Assembly: GCA_964020085.1 (NCBI GenBank)
Contig: OZ026603.1
Span: forward strand, 6,932,046-6,996,045
Source: Micromussa lordhowensis
Lineage: Eukaryota > Cnidaria > Anthozoa > Scleractinia > Lobophylliidae
Length of the DNA: 64,000 nt
Direction: 5' to 3'
A program made the translations under genes and the position numbers. Positions 1 to 11,860 of the stretch are shown in pieces. The notes under the pieces are model-generated. The model saw nothing but the letters and a program-made list of their open reading frames with translations. It did not search any database and was not told where the DNA came from. Each line of letters begins with the position of its first letter. Positions within the stretch are counted from its first letter, which is position 1.

Positions 1-545
1 GAAAACGCGCGCTGGGGGTCCCCTTGGCAAATTTGACATAGCTCGGCTTCACGGGCACTTTAAGAGACGCGGTTTGCAGCAAAATGTTCTGCTAGGTTGG
101 CACTTCAAGGAAATTGTAGTTAAAACATGATGGCATTTGCGCCAGGGTGTTTTTTCTGGCCTTCTTTTTGCAGTAAGTTCCCCTGGTCCCAACTTTGCAG
201 AATTTCAGAAAACGCGCGCTGGGGGTCCCCTTGGGAAATATGACATAGCTCGGCTTCACCGGCACTTTAAGAGGCGCGATTTGCAGAAAAATGTTGTGCT
301 AGGTTGGCACTTCAAGGAAATCCTAGTTAAAACATGCTGGCATTGGCGCCAGGGTGTTTTTTTTTTGGCCTTCTTTTTGCAGTAGTTTCCCCTGGTCCCA
401 ACTTTGCAGAATTTCAGAAAACGCGCGCTGGGGCTCCCCTTGGCAAATTTGACATAGCTCGGCTTCACGGGCACTTTAAGAGGCGCGGTTTGCAGCAAAA
501 TGTTCTGCTAGGTTGGCACTTTAAGGAAATCCTAGTTAGAACATG
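1..545 (+). repeat. Block repeated about 4.35 kb downstream (copy 1)
   Basis: This stretch of roughly 2.6 monomers contains a rare run of changes: 'gagacgcgg' (63), 'gcagtaagttcccc' (169), 'cttgggaaatatg' (230), 'cttcaccggcac' (254), 'gcgatttgcagaaaaatg' (275), 'catgctggc' (333) and 'ggggctcccc' (429). The same run in the same order recurs at 4350-4894, at an offset of 4349 bp, about 21 monomers. The copies differ slightly, for example 10 against 9 T in the long T run. Confidence 0.85.
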
Positions 546-959
546 ATGGCATTGGCGCCAGGGCGTTTTTTCTGGCCTTCTTTTTGCAGTAGTTTCCCCT
601 GGTCCCAACTTTGCAGAATTTCAGAAAACGCGCGCTGGGGGTCCCCTTGGCAAATTTGACATAGCTCGGCTTCACGGGCACTTTAAGAGGCGCGGTTTGC
701 AGCAAAATGTTCTGCTAGGTTGGCACTTTAAGGAAATTCTAGTTAAAACATGATGGCATTGGCGCCAGGGTGTTTTTTCTGGCTTTCTTTTTGCAGTAGT
801 TTCCCCTGGTCCCAACTTTGCAGAATTTCAGAAAACGCGCGCTGGGGGTCCCCTTGGCAAATTTGACATAGCTCGGCTTCACGGGCACTTTAAGAGGCGC
901 GGTTTGCAGCAAAATGTTCTGCTAGGTTGGCACTTCAAGGAAATTTTAGTCAAAACATG

Positions 960-2620
960 ATGGCATTGGCGCCAGGGTGTTTTTTCTGGCCTTCTTTTTG
1001 CAGTAGTTTCCCCTGGTCCCAACTTTGCAGAATTTCAGAAAACGCGCGCTGGGGGTCCCCTTGGCAAATTTGACATAGCTCGGCTTCACGGGCACTTTAA
1101 GAGGCGCGGTTTGGAGCAAAATGTTGTGCTAGGTTGGATCTTGAAGGAAATCTTAGTTAGAACATGATGGCATTGGCGCCAGGGTGTTTTTTCTGGCCTT
1201 CTTTTTGCAGTAGTTTCCCCTGGTCCCAACTTTGCAGAATTTCAGAAAACGCGCGCTGGGAGTCCTCTTGGCAAATTTCACATAGCTCGGCTTCACGGGC
1301 ACTTTAAGAGGCGCGGTTTGCAGCAAAATGTTCTGCTAGGTTGGCACTTTAAGGAAATGCTAGTTAGAACATGATGGCATTGGCGCCAGGGTGTTTTTTC
1401 TTGCCTTCTTTTTGCAGTAGTTTCCCCTGGTCCCAACTTTGCAGAATTTCAGAAAACGCGCGCTGGGGGTCCCCTTGGCAAATTTGACATAGCTCGGCTT
1501 CACGGGCACTTTAAGAGGCGCGGTTTGCAGCAAAATGTTCTGCTAGGTTGGCACTTGAAGGAAATGCTAGTTAGAACATGATGGCATTGGCGCCAGGGTG
1601 TTTTTTCTTGCCTTCTTTTTGCAGTAGTTTCCCCTGGTCCCAACTTTGCAGAATTTCAGAAAACGCGCGCTGGGGGTCCCCTTGGCAAATTTGACATAGC
1701 TCGGCTTCACGGGCACTTTAAGAGGCGCGGTTTGCAGCAAAATTGTCTGCTAGGTTGGCACTTTAAGGAAATTTTAGTTAGAACATGATGGCATTGGCGC
1801 CAGGGTGTTTTTTCTGGCCTTCTTTTTGCAGTAGTTTCCCCTGGTCCCAACTTTGCAGAATTTCAGAAAACGCGCGCTGGGGGTCCCCTTGGCAAATTTG
1901 ACATAGCTCGGCTTCACGGGCACTTTAAGAGGCGCGGTTTGGAGCAAAATGTTGTGCTAGGTTGGATCTTGAAGGAAATCTTAGTTAGAACATGATGGCA
2001 TTGGCGCCAGGGTGTTTTTTCTGGCCTTCTTTTTGCAGTAGTTTCCCCTGGTCCCAACTTTGCAGAATTTCAGAAAACGCGCGCTGGGAGTCCTCTTGGC
2101 AAATTTCACATAGCTCGGCTTCACGGGCACTTTAAGAGGCGCGGTTTGCAGCAAAATGTTCTGCTAGGTTGGCACTTTAAGGAAATGCTAGTTAGAACAT
2201 GATGGCATTGGCGCCAGGGTGTTTTTTCTTGCCTTCTTTTTGCAGTAGTTTCCCCTGGTCCCAACTTTGCAGAATTTCAGAAAACGCGCGCTGGGGGTCC
2301 CCTTGGCAAATTTGACATAGCTCGGCTTCACGGGCACTTTAAGAGGCGCGGTTTGCAGCAAAATGTTCTGCTAGGTTGGCACTTGAAGGAAATGCTAGTT
2401 AGAACATGATGGCATTGGCGCCAGGGTGTTTTTTCTGGCCTTCTTTTTGCAGTAGTTTCCCCTGGTCCCAACTTTGCAGAATTTCAGAAAACGCGCGCTG
2501 GGGGTCCCCTTGGCAAATTTGACATAGCTCGGCTTCACGGGCACTTTAAGAGGCGCGGTTTGCAGCAAAATTGTCTGCTAGGTTGGCACTTTAAGGAAAT
2601 TTTAGTTAGAACATGATGGC
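960..2620 (+). repeat. Tandem duplication of a 4-monomer (828 bp) unit
   Basis: Three rare marker sets recur exactly 828 bp apart: 'ggttggatcttgaagg' with 'tttggagc' at about 1110 and 1938; 'gggagtcctcttggc' with 'aaatttcaca' at 1258 and 2086; and 'caaaattgtctgc' at 1738 and 2566. Copy 1 runs about 960-1790 and copy 2 about 1788-2620. One visible difference is 'cttgcc' at 1609 against 'ctggcc' at 2437. Confidence 0.9.
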
Positions 2621-4349
2621 ATTGGCGCCAGGGTGTTTTTTCTGGCCTTCTTTTTGCAGTAGTTTCCCCTGGTCCCAACTTTGCAGAATTTCAGAAAACG
2701 CGCGCTGGGGGTCCCCTTGGCAAATTTGACATAGCTCGGCTTCACGGGCACTTTAAGAGGCGCGGTTTGCAGCAAAATGTTCTGCTAGGTTAGCACTTCA
2801 AGGAAATCTTAGTTAGAACATGATGGCATTGGCGCCAGGGTGTTTTTTCTGGCCTTCTTTATGCAGTAGTTTCCCCTGGTCCCAACTTTGCAGAATTTCA
2901 GAAAACGCGCGCTGGGGGTCCCCTTGGCAAATTTGACATAGCTCGGCTTCACGGGCACTTTAAGAGGCGCGGTTTGGAGCAAAATGTTGTGCTAGGTTGG
3001 AACTTGAAGGAAATTTTAGTTAGAACATGATGGCATTGGCGCCAGGGTGTTTTTTCTGGCCTTCTTTTTGCAGTAGTTTCCCCTGGTCCCAACTTTGCAG
3101 AATTTCAGAAAACGCGCGCTGGGGGTCCCCTTGGCAAATTTGACATAGCTCGGCTTCACGGGCACTTTAAGAGGCGCAGTTTGCAGCAAAATGTTTTGCT
3201 AGGTTGGCAGTTCAAGGAAATCCTAGTTAGACCATGATGGCATTGGCGCCAGGGTGTTTTTTTTGGCCTTTTTTTTGCAGTAGTTTCCCCTGGTCCCAAC
3301 TTTGCAGAATTTCAGAAAACGCGCGCTGGGGGTCCCCTTGGCAAATTTGACATAGCTCGTCTTCAAGGGCACTTTAAGAGGCGCGGTTTGCAGCAAAATG
3401 TTCTGCTAGGTTGGCACTTGAAGGAAATCGTAGTTAAAACATGATGGCATTGGCGCCAGGGTGTTTTTTCTGGCCTTCTTTTTGCAGTAAGTTCCCCTGG
3501 TCCCAACTTTGCAGAATTTCAGAAAACGCGCGCTGGGGGTCCCCTTGGAAAATTTGACATAGCTCGGCTTCACCGGCACTTTAAGAGGCGCAGTTTGCAG
3601 AAAAATGTTGTGCTAGGTTGGCACTTCAAGGAAATTCTAGTTAAAACATGCTGGCATTGGCGCCAGGGTTGTTTTTTTGGCCTTCTTTTTGCAGTAGTTT
3701 CCCCTGGTCCCAACTTTGCAGAATTTCAGAAAACGCGCGCTGGGGGTCCCCTTGGCAAATTTGACATAGCTCGGCTTCACGGGCACTTTAAGAGGCGCGG
3801 TTTGCAGCAAAATGTTTTGCTAGGTTGGCACTTTAAGGAAATTCTAGTTAGAACATGATGGCATTGGCGCCAGGGTGTTTTTTCTGGCCTTCTTTTTGCA
3901 GTAGTTTCCCCTGGTCCCAACTTTGCAGAATTTCAGAAAACGCGCGCTGGGGGTCCCCTTGGCAAATTTGACATAGCTCGGCTTCACGGGCACTTGAAGA
4001 GGCGCAGTTTGCAGCAAAATGTTTTGCTAGGTTGGCAGTTCAAGGAAATTCTAGTTAGACCATGATGGCATTGGCGCCAGGGTGTTTTTTTTGGCCTTCT
4101 TTTTGCAGTAGTTTCCCCTGGTCCCAACTTTGCAGAATTTCAGAAAACGCGCGCTGGGGGTCCCCTTGGCAAATTTGACATAGCTCGGCTTCACGGGCAC
4201 TTTAAGAAGCGCGGTTTGCAGCAAAATGTTCTGCTAGGTTAGCACTTCAAGGAAATCTTAGTTAGAACATGATGGCATTGGCGCCAGGGTGTTTTTTCTG
4301 GCCTTCTTTTTGCAGTAGTTTCCCCTGGTCCCAACTTTGCAGAATTTCA
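2621..4349 (+). repeat. Mixed monomers with a partial 4-monomer echo
   Basis: A 'gcgcagtttgcagc...gttttgct...ggcagttcaagg...gttagaccatg' monomer at about 3175-3235 recurs 828 bp later at about 4003-4063, each followed by a T-rich 'ttttttttggcc' form. The similarity does not extend further. A monomer of the 'gtaagt / caccggc / cagaaaaatg / catgctggc' type lies at 3487-3652. The copy at 3355-3370 carries the unusual 'ctcgtcttcaagggc'. Confidence 0.7.
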
Positions 4350-4894
4350 GAAAACGCGCGCTGGGGGTCCCCTTGGCAAATTTGACATAGCTCGGCTTCA
4401 CGGGCACTTTAAGAGACGCGGTTTGCAGCAAAATGTTCTGCTAGGTTGGCACTTCAAGGAAATTGTAGTTAAAACATGATGGCATTGGCGCCAGGGTGTT
4501 TTTTCTGGCCTTCTTTTTGCAGTAAGTTCCCCTGGTCCCAACTTTGCAGAATTTCAGAAAACGCGCGCTGGGGGTCCCCTTGGGAAATATGACATAGCTC
4601 GGCTTCACCGGCACTTTAAGAGGCGCGATTTGCAGAAAAATGTTGTGCTAGGTTGGCACTTCAAGGAAATCCTAGTTAAAACATGCTGGCATTGGCGCCA
4701 GGGTGTTTTTTTTTGGCCTTCTTTTTGCAGTAGTTTCCCCTGGTCCCAACTTTGCAGAATTTCAGAAAACGCGCGCTGGGGCTCCCCTTGGCAAATTTGA
4801 CATAGCTCGGCTTCACGGGCACTTTAAGAGGCGCGGTTTGCAGCAAAATGTTCTGCTAGGTTGGCGCTTTAAGGAAATCGTAGTTAGAACATGA
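4350..4894 (+). repeat. Block repeated from the left end of the window (copy 2)
   Basis: This is the partner of 1-545. It carries the same ordered markers: 'gagacgcgg' at 4413, 'gtaagttcccc' at 4522, 'gggaaatatg' at 4582, 'caccggcac' at 4606, 'gcgatttgcagaaaaatg' at 4624, 'catgctggc' at 4682 and 'ggggctcccc' at 4779. Such an ordered set of rare variants implies a copy event and not chance. Confidence 0.85.
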
Positions 4895-5439
4895 TGGCAT
4901 TGGCGCCAGGGTGTTTTTTCTGGCCTTCTTTTTGCAGTAGTTTCCCCTGGTCCCAACTTTGCAGAATTTCAGAAAACGCGCGCTGGGGGTCCCCTTGGCA
5001 AATTTGACATAGCTCGGCTTCACGGGCACTTTAAGAGGCGCGGTTTGCAGCAAAATGTTCTGCTAGGTTAGCACTTTAAGGAAATTCTAGTTAAAACATG
5101 ATGACATTGGCGCCAGGGTGTTTTTTCTGGCCTTCTTTTTGCAGTAGTTTCCCCTGGTCCCAACTTTGCAGAATTTCAGAAAACGCGCGCTGGGGGTCCC
5201 CTTGGCAAATTTGACATAGCTCGGCTTCACGGGCACTTTAAGAGGCGCGGTTTGCAGCAAAATGTTCTGCTAGGTTGGCACTTCAAGGAAAGTTTAGTCA
5301 GAACATGATGGCATTGGCGCCAGGGTGTTTTTTCTGGCCTTCTTTTTGCAGTAGTTTCCCCTGGTCCCAACTTTGCAGAATTTCAGAAAACGCGCGCTGG
5401 GGGTCCCCTTGGCAAATTTGACATAGCTCGGCTTCACGG

Positions 5440-5900
5440 GCACTTTAAGAGGCGCGGTTTGGAGCAAAATGTTGTGCTAGGTTGGAACTTGAAGGAAATC
5501 TTAGTTAGAACATGATGGCATTGGCGCCAGGGTGTTTTTTCTGGCCTTCTTTTTGCAGTAGTTTCCCCTGGTCCCAACTTTGCAGAATTTCAGAAAACGC
5601 GCGCTGGGAGTCCTCTTGGCAAATTTCACATAGCTCGGCTTCACGGGCACTTTAAGAGGCGCGGTTTGCAGCAAAATGTTCTGCTAGGTTGGCACTTTAA
5701 GGAAATGCTAGTTAGAACATGATGGCATTGGCGCCAGGGTGTTTTTTCTTGCCTTCTTTTTGCAGTAGTTTCCCCTGGTCCCAACTTTGCAGAATTTCAG
5801 AAAACGCGCGCTGGGGGTCCCCTTGGCAAATTTGACATAGCTCGGCTTCACGGGCACTTTAAGAGGCGCGGTTTGCAGCAAAATGTTCTGCTAGGTTGGC
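5440..5900 (+). repeat. Third copy of the 'gggagtcctcttggc' monomer group
   Basis: The sequence 'tttggagc', then 'gggagtcctcttggcaaatt' with 'cacatag' (about 5606), then 'ggaaatgctag' and 'tttcttgcc' matches the order seen in the duplicated 828-bp block (1258 and 2086). The offset from the second copy is about 3520 bp, or 17 monomers. Confidence 0.75.
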
Positions 5901-6089
5901 ACTTCAAGGAAATTTTAGTTAGAACATGATGGCATTGGCGCCAGGGTGTTTTTTCTGGCCTTCTTTTTGCAGTAGTTTCCCCTGGTCCCAACTTTGCAGA
6001 ATTTCAGAAAACGCGCGCTGGGGGTCCCCTTGGCAAATTTGACATAGCTCGGCTTCACGGGCACTTTAAGAGGCGCGGTTTGCAGCAAA

Positions 6090-8790
6090 ATGTTCTGCTA
6101 TGTTGGCACTTGAAGGAAATGCTAGTTAGAACATGATGGCATTGGCGCCAGGGTGTTTTTTCTGGCTTTCTTTTTGCAGTAGTTTCCCCTGGTCCCAACT
6201 TTGCAGAATTTCAGAAAACGCGCGCTGGGGGTCCCCTTGGCAAATTTGACATAGCTCGGCTTCACGGGCACTTTAAGAGGCGCGGTTTGCAGCAAAATGT
6301 TCTGCTAGGTTAGCACTTCAAGGAAATCCTAGTTAGAACATGATGGCATTGGCGCCAGGGTGTTTTTTCTGGCCTTCTTTTTGCAGTAGTTTCCCCAGGT
6401 CCCAACTTTGCAGAATTTCAGAAAACGCGCGCTGGGGGTCCCCTTGGGAAATTTGACATAGCTCGGCTTCACGGGCACTTTAAGAGGCGCGGTTTGGAGC
6501 AAAATGTTGTGCTAGGTTGGCACTTGAAGGAAATCCTAGTTAGAACATGATGGCAGTGGCGCCAGGGTGTTTTTTCTGGCCTTCTTTTTGCAGTAGTTTC
6601 CCCTGGTCCCAACTTTGCAGAATTTCAGAAAACGCGCGCTGGGGGTCCCCTTGGCAAATTTGACATAGCTCGGCTTCACGGGCACTTTAAGAGGCGCGGT
6701 TTGTAGCAAAATGTTCTGCTAGGTTGGCACTTCAAGGAAATCTTAGTTAGAACATGATGGCATTGGCGCCAGGGTGTTTTTGCTGGCCTTTTTTTTGCAG
6801 TAGTTTCCCCTGGTCCCAACTTTGCAGAATTTCAGAAAACGCGCGCTGGGGGTCCCCTTGGCAAATTTGACATAGCTCGGCTTCACGGGCACTTTAAGAG
6901 GCGCGGTTTGGAGCAAAATTTTGTGCTAGGTTGGCACTTGAAGGAAATCCTAGTTAGAACATGATGGCGTTGGCGCGAGGGTGTTTTTTCTGGCCTTCTT
7001 TTTGCAGTAGTTTCCCCTGGTCCCAACTTTGCAGAATTTCAGAAAACGCGCGCTGGGGGTCCCCTTGGCAAATTTGACATAGCTCGGCTTCACGGGCACT
7101 TTAAGAGGCGCGGTTTGCAGCAAAATGTTCTGCTAGGTTGGCACTTTAAGGAAATTTTAGTTAGAACATGATGGCATTGGCGCCAGGGTGTTTTTTCTGG
7201 CCTTCTTTTTGCAGTAGTTTCCCCTGGTCCCAACTTTGCAGAATTTCAGAAAACGCGCGCTGGGGGTCCCCTTGGCAAATTTGACATAGCTCGGCTTCAC
7301 GGGCACTTTAAGAGGCGCGGTTTGCAGCAAAATGTTCTGCTAGGTTGGCACTTGAAGGAAATGCTAGTTAGAACATGATGGCATTGGCGCCAGGGTGTTT
7401 TTTCTGGCTTTCTTTTTGCAGTAGTTTCCCCTGGTCCCAACTTTGCAGAATTTCAGAAAACGCGCGCTGGGGGTCCCCTTGGCAAATTTGACATAGCTCG
7501 GCTTCACGGGCACTTTAAGAGGCGCGGTTTGCAGCAAAATGTTCTGCTAGGTTGGCACTTGAAGGAAATGCAAGTTAGAACATGATGGCATTGGCGCCAG
7601 GGTGTTTTTTCTGGCTTTCTTTTTGCAGTAGTTTCCCCTGGTCCCAACTTTGCAGAATTTCAGAAAACGCGCGCTGGGGGTCCCCTTGGCAAATTTGACA
7701 TAGCTCGGCTTCACGGGCACTTTAAGAGGCGCGGTTTGCAGCAAAATGTTCTGCTAGGTTAGCACTTCAAGGAAATTCTAGTTAGAACATGATGGCATTG
7801 GCGCCAGGGTGTTTTTTCTGGCCTTCTTTTTGCAGTAGTTTCCCCTGGTCCCAACTTTGCAGAATTTCAGAAAACGCGCGCTGGGGGTCCCCTTGGGAAA
7901 TTTGACATAGCTCGGCTTCACGGGCACTTTAAGAGGCGCGGTTTGGAGCAAAATGTTGTGCTAGGTTGGCACTTGAAGGAAATCCTAGTTAGAACATGAT
8001 GGCAGTGGCGCCAGGGTGTTTTTTCTGGCCTTCTTTTTGCAGTAGTTTCCCCTGGTCCCAACTTTGCAGAATTTCAGAAAACGCGCACTGGGGGTCCCCT
8101 TGGCAAATTTGACATAGCTCGGCTTCACGGGCACTTTAAGAGGCGCGGTTTGCAGCAAAATGTTCTGCTAGGTTGGCACTTGAAGGAAATTTTAGTTAGA
8201 ACATGATGGCATTGGCGCCAGGGTGTTTTTTCTGGCCTTCTTTTTGCAGTAGTTTCCCCTGGTCCCAACTTTGCAGAATTTCAGAAAACGCGCGCTGGGG
8301 GTCCCCTTGGCAAATTTGACATAGCTCGGCTTCACGGGCACTTTAAGAGGCGCGGTTTGGAGCAAAATTTTGTGCTAGGTTGGCACTTGAAGGAAATCCT
8401 AGTTAGAACATGATGGCGTTGGCGCGAGGGTGTTTTTTCTGGCCTTCTTTTTGCAGTAGTTTCCCCTGGTCCCAACTTTGCAGAATTTCAGAAAACGCGC
8501 GCTGGGGGTCCCCTTGGCAAATTTGACATAGCTCGGCTTCACGGGCACTTTAAGAGGCGCGGTTTGCAGCAAAATGTTCTGCTAGGTTGGCACTTTAAGG
8601 AAATTTTAGTTAGAACATGATGGCATTGGCGCCAGGGTGTTTTTTCTGGCCTTCTTTTTGCAGTAGTTTCCCCTGGTCCCAACTTTGCAGAATTTCAGAA
8701 AACGCGCGCTGGGGGTCCCCTTGGCAAATTTGACATAGCTCGGCTTCACGGGCACTTTAAGAGGCGCGGTTTGCAGCAAAATGTTCTGCT
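6090..8790 (+). repeat. 7-monomer (1449 bp) repeat, two copies
   Basis: Markers recur at 1449 bp: 'ggctttctttttgc' (6165, 7614), 'aggttagcacttc' (6307, 7756), 'cttgggaaatttg' (6443, 7892), 'tggcagtggc' (6551, 8000), 'gagcaaaattttgtgc' (6911, 8360) and 'gttggcgcgaggg' (6969, 8418). Copy 1 is about 6090-7340 and copy 2 about 7540-8790, with one further monomer between them. They differ at about 6392 ('ccccaggtc'), 6703 ('tttgtagc') and 6780 ('ttttgctgg'). Confidence 0.85.
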
Positions 8791-9965
8791 AGGTAAGCAC
8801 TTCAAGGAAATCCTAGTTAGAACATGATGGCATTGGCGCCAGGGTGTTTTTTCTGGCCTTCTTTTTGCAGTAGTTTCCCCTGGTCCCAACTTTGCAGAAT
8901 TTCAGAAAACGCGCGCTGGGGGTCCCCTTGGCAAATTTGACATAGCTCGGCTTCACGGGCACTTTAAGAGGCGCGGTTTGGAGCAAAATGTTGTGCTAGG
9001 TTGGCACTTGAAGGAAATCCTAGTTACAACATGATGGCGTTGGCGCCAGGGTGTTTTTTCTGGCCTTCTTTTCGCAGTAGTTTCCCCTGGTCCCAACTTT
9101 GCAGAATTTCAGAAAACGCGCGCTGGGGGTCCCCTTGGCAAATTTGACATAGCTCGGCTTCACGGGCACTTTAAGAGGCGCGGTTTGCAGCAAAATGTTC
9201 TGCTAGGTTGGCACTTTAAGGAAATTTTAGTTAGAACATGATGGCATTGGCGCCAGGGTGTTTTTTCTGGCCTTCTTTTTGCAGTAGTTTCCCCTGGTCC
9301 CAACTTTGCAGAATTTCAGAAAACGCGCGCTGGGGGTCCCCTTGGCAAATTTGACATAGCTCGGCTTCACGGGCACTTTAAGAGGCGCGGTTTGGAGCAA
9401 AATTTTGTGCTAGGTTGGCACTTGAAGGAAATCCTAGTTAGAACATGATGGCGTTGGCGCGAGGGTGTTTTTTCTGGCCTTCTTTTTGCAGTAGTTTCCC
9501 CTGGTCCTAACTTTGCAGAATTTCAGAAAACGCGCGCTGGGGGTCCCCTTGGCAAATTTGACATAGCTCGGCTTCACGGGCACTTTAAGAGGCGCGGTTT
9601 GCAGCAAAATGTTCTGCTAGGTTGGCACTTTAAGGAAATTTTAGTTAGAACATGATGGCATTGGCGCCAGGGTGTTTTTTCTGGCCTTCTTTTTGCAGTA
9701 GTTTCCCCTGGTCCCAACTTTGCAGAATTTCAGAAAACGCGCGCTGGGGGTCCCCTTGGCAAATTTGACATAGCTCGGCTTCACGGGCACTTTAAGAGGC
9801 GCGGTTTGCAGCAAAATGTTCTGCTAGGTAAGCACTTCAAGGAAATCCTAGTTAGAACATGATGGCATTGGCGCCAGGGTGTTTTTTCTGGCCTTGTTTT
9901 TGCAGTAGTTTCCCCTGGTCCCAACTTTGCAGAATTTCAGAAAACGCGCGCTGGGGGTCCCCTTG
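8250..9965 (+). repeat. 5-monomer (1035 bp) repeat, two copies
   Basis: The ordered markers 'gagcaaaattttgtgc' (8360, 9395), 'ggcgcgaggg' (8421, 9456) and 'ctaggtaagcacttc' (8790, 9825) are 1035 bp apart. Copy 1 itself lies within copy 2 of the preceding 1449-bp repeat, so the 1035-bp event is younger. Confidence 0.85.
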
Positions 9966-10991
9966 GCAAATTTGACATAGCTCGGCTTCACGGGCACTTT
10001 AAGAGGCGCGGTTTGCAGCAAAATGTTCTGCTAGGTTGGCACTTGAAGGAAATTTTAGTTAGAACATGATGGCATTGGCGCCAGGGTGTTTTTTCTGGCC
10101 TTCTTTTTGCAGTAGTTTCCCCTGGTCCCAACTTTGCAGAATTTCAGAAAACGCGCGCTGGGGGTCCCCTTGGCAAATTTGACATAGCTCGGCTTCACGG
10201 GCACTTTAAGAGGCGCGGTTTGCAGCAAAATGTTCTGCTAGGTTGGCACTTGAAGGAAATTTTAGTTAGAACATGATGGCATTGGCGCCAGGGTGTTTTT
10301 TCTGGCCTTCTTTTTGCAGTAGTTTCCCCTGGTCCCAACTTTGCAGAATTTCAGAAAACGCGCGCTGGGGGTCCCCTTGGCAAATTTGACATAGCTCGGC
10401 TTCACGGGCACTTTAAGAGGCGCGGTTTGCAGCAAAATGTTCTGCTAGGTAAGCACTTCAAGGAAATCCTAGTTAGAACATGATGGCATTGGCGCCAGGG
10501 TGTTTTTTCTGGCCTTGTTTTTGCAGTAGTTTCCCCTGGTCCCAACTTTGCAGAATTTCAGAAAACGCGCGCTGGGGGTCCCCTTGGCAAATTTGACATA
10601 GCTCGGCTTCACGGGCACTTTAAGAGGCGCGGTTTGCAGCAAAATGTTCTGCTAGGTTGGCACTTGAAGGAAATTTTAGTTAGAACATGATGGCATTGGC
10701 GCCAGGGTGTTTTTTCTGGCCTTCTTTTTGCAGTAGTTTTCCCTGGTCCCAACTTTGCAGAATTTCAGAAAACGCGCGCTGGGGGTCCCCTTGGCAAATT
10801 TGACATAGCTCGGCTTCACGGGCACTTTAAGAGGCGCGGTTTGCAGCAAAATGTTCTGCTAGGTTGGCACTTGAAGGAAATTTTAGTTAGAACATGATGG
10901 CATTGGCGCCAGGGTGTTTTTTCTGGCCTTCTTTTTGCAGTAGTTTCCCCTGGTCCCAACTTTGCAGAATTTCAGAAAACGCGCGCTGGGG
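9750..10991 (+). repeat. 3-monomer (621 bp) repeat, two copies
   Basis: 'ctaggtaagcacttc' at 9825 and 10446, each followed by the rare 'ggccttgtttttgc' (9891, 10512) and then two identical 'cttgaaggaaattttag' monomers, shows a 621-bp tandem step. It is built on the second copy of the 1035-bp repeat, giving a third round of duplication. Confidence 0.85.
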
Positions 10992-11039
10992 GTCCCCTTG
11001 GCAAATTTGACATAGCTCGGCTTCACGGGCACTTTAAGA

Positions 11040-11860
11040 GGCGCGGTTTGCAGCAAAATGTTCTGCTAGGTTAGCACTTCAAGGAAATGCTAGTTAGAAC
11101 ATGATGACATTGGCGCCAGGGTGTTTTTTCTGGCCTTCTTTTTGCAGTAGTTTCCCCTGGTCCCAACTTTGCAGAATTTCAGAAAACGCGCGCTGGGGGT
11201 CCCCTTGGCAAATTTGACATAGCTCGGCTTCACGGGCACTTTAAGAGGCGCGGTTTGGAGCAAAATGTTGTGCTAGGTTGGCACTTGAAGGAAATCCTAG
11301 TTAGAACATGATGGCATTGGCGCCAGGGTGTTTTTTCTGGCCTTCTTTTTGCAGTAGTTTCCCCTGGTCCCAACTTTGCAGAATTTCAGAAAACGCGCGC
11401 TGGGGGTCCCCTTGGCAAATTTGACATAGCTCGGCTTCACGGGCACTTTAAGAGGCGCGGTTTGCAGCAAAATGTTCTGCTAGGTTGGCACTTTAAGGAA
11501 ATTTTAGTTAGAACATGATGGCATTGGCGCCAGGGTGTTTTTTCTGGCCTTCTTTTTGCAGTAGTTTCCCCTGGTCCCAACTTTGCAGAATTTCAGAAAA
11601 CGCGCGCTGGGGGTCCCCTTGGCAAATTTGACATAGCTCGGCTTCACGGGCACTTTAAGAGGCGCGGTTTGCAGCAAAATGTTGTGCTAGGTTGGCACTT
11701 CAAGGAAATTTTAGTTAGAACATGATGGCATTGGCGCCAGGGTGTTTTTTGTGGCCTTCTTTTTGCAGTAGTTTTCCCTGGTCCCAACTTTGCAGAATTT
11801 CAGAAAACGCGCGCTGGGGGTCCCCTTGGCAAATTTGACATAGCTCGGCTTCACGGGCAC
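11040..11860 (+). repeat. Source or copy of blocks 12 and 14 monomers downstream
   Basis: 'ggttagcacttc...ggaaatgctag...gatgacattgg' followed by 'tttggagc' occurs at 11069-11257 and again at 13553-13741 (offset 2484 bp, 12 monomers). 'tttggagc', then 'gttgtgct' with 'ttttttgtggcc' and 'agttttccctgg', occurs at 11257-11780 and again at 14155-14678 (offset 2898 bp, 14 monomers). Confidence 0.75.
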
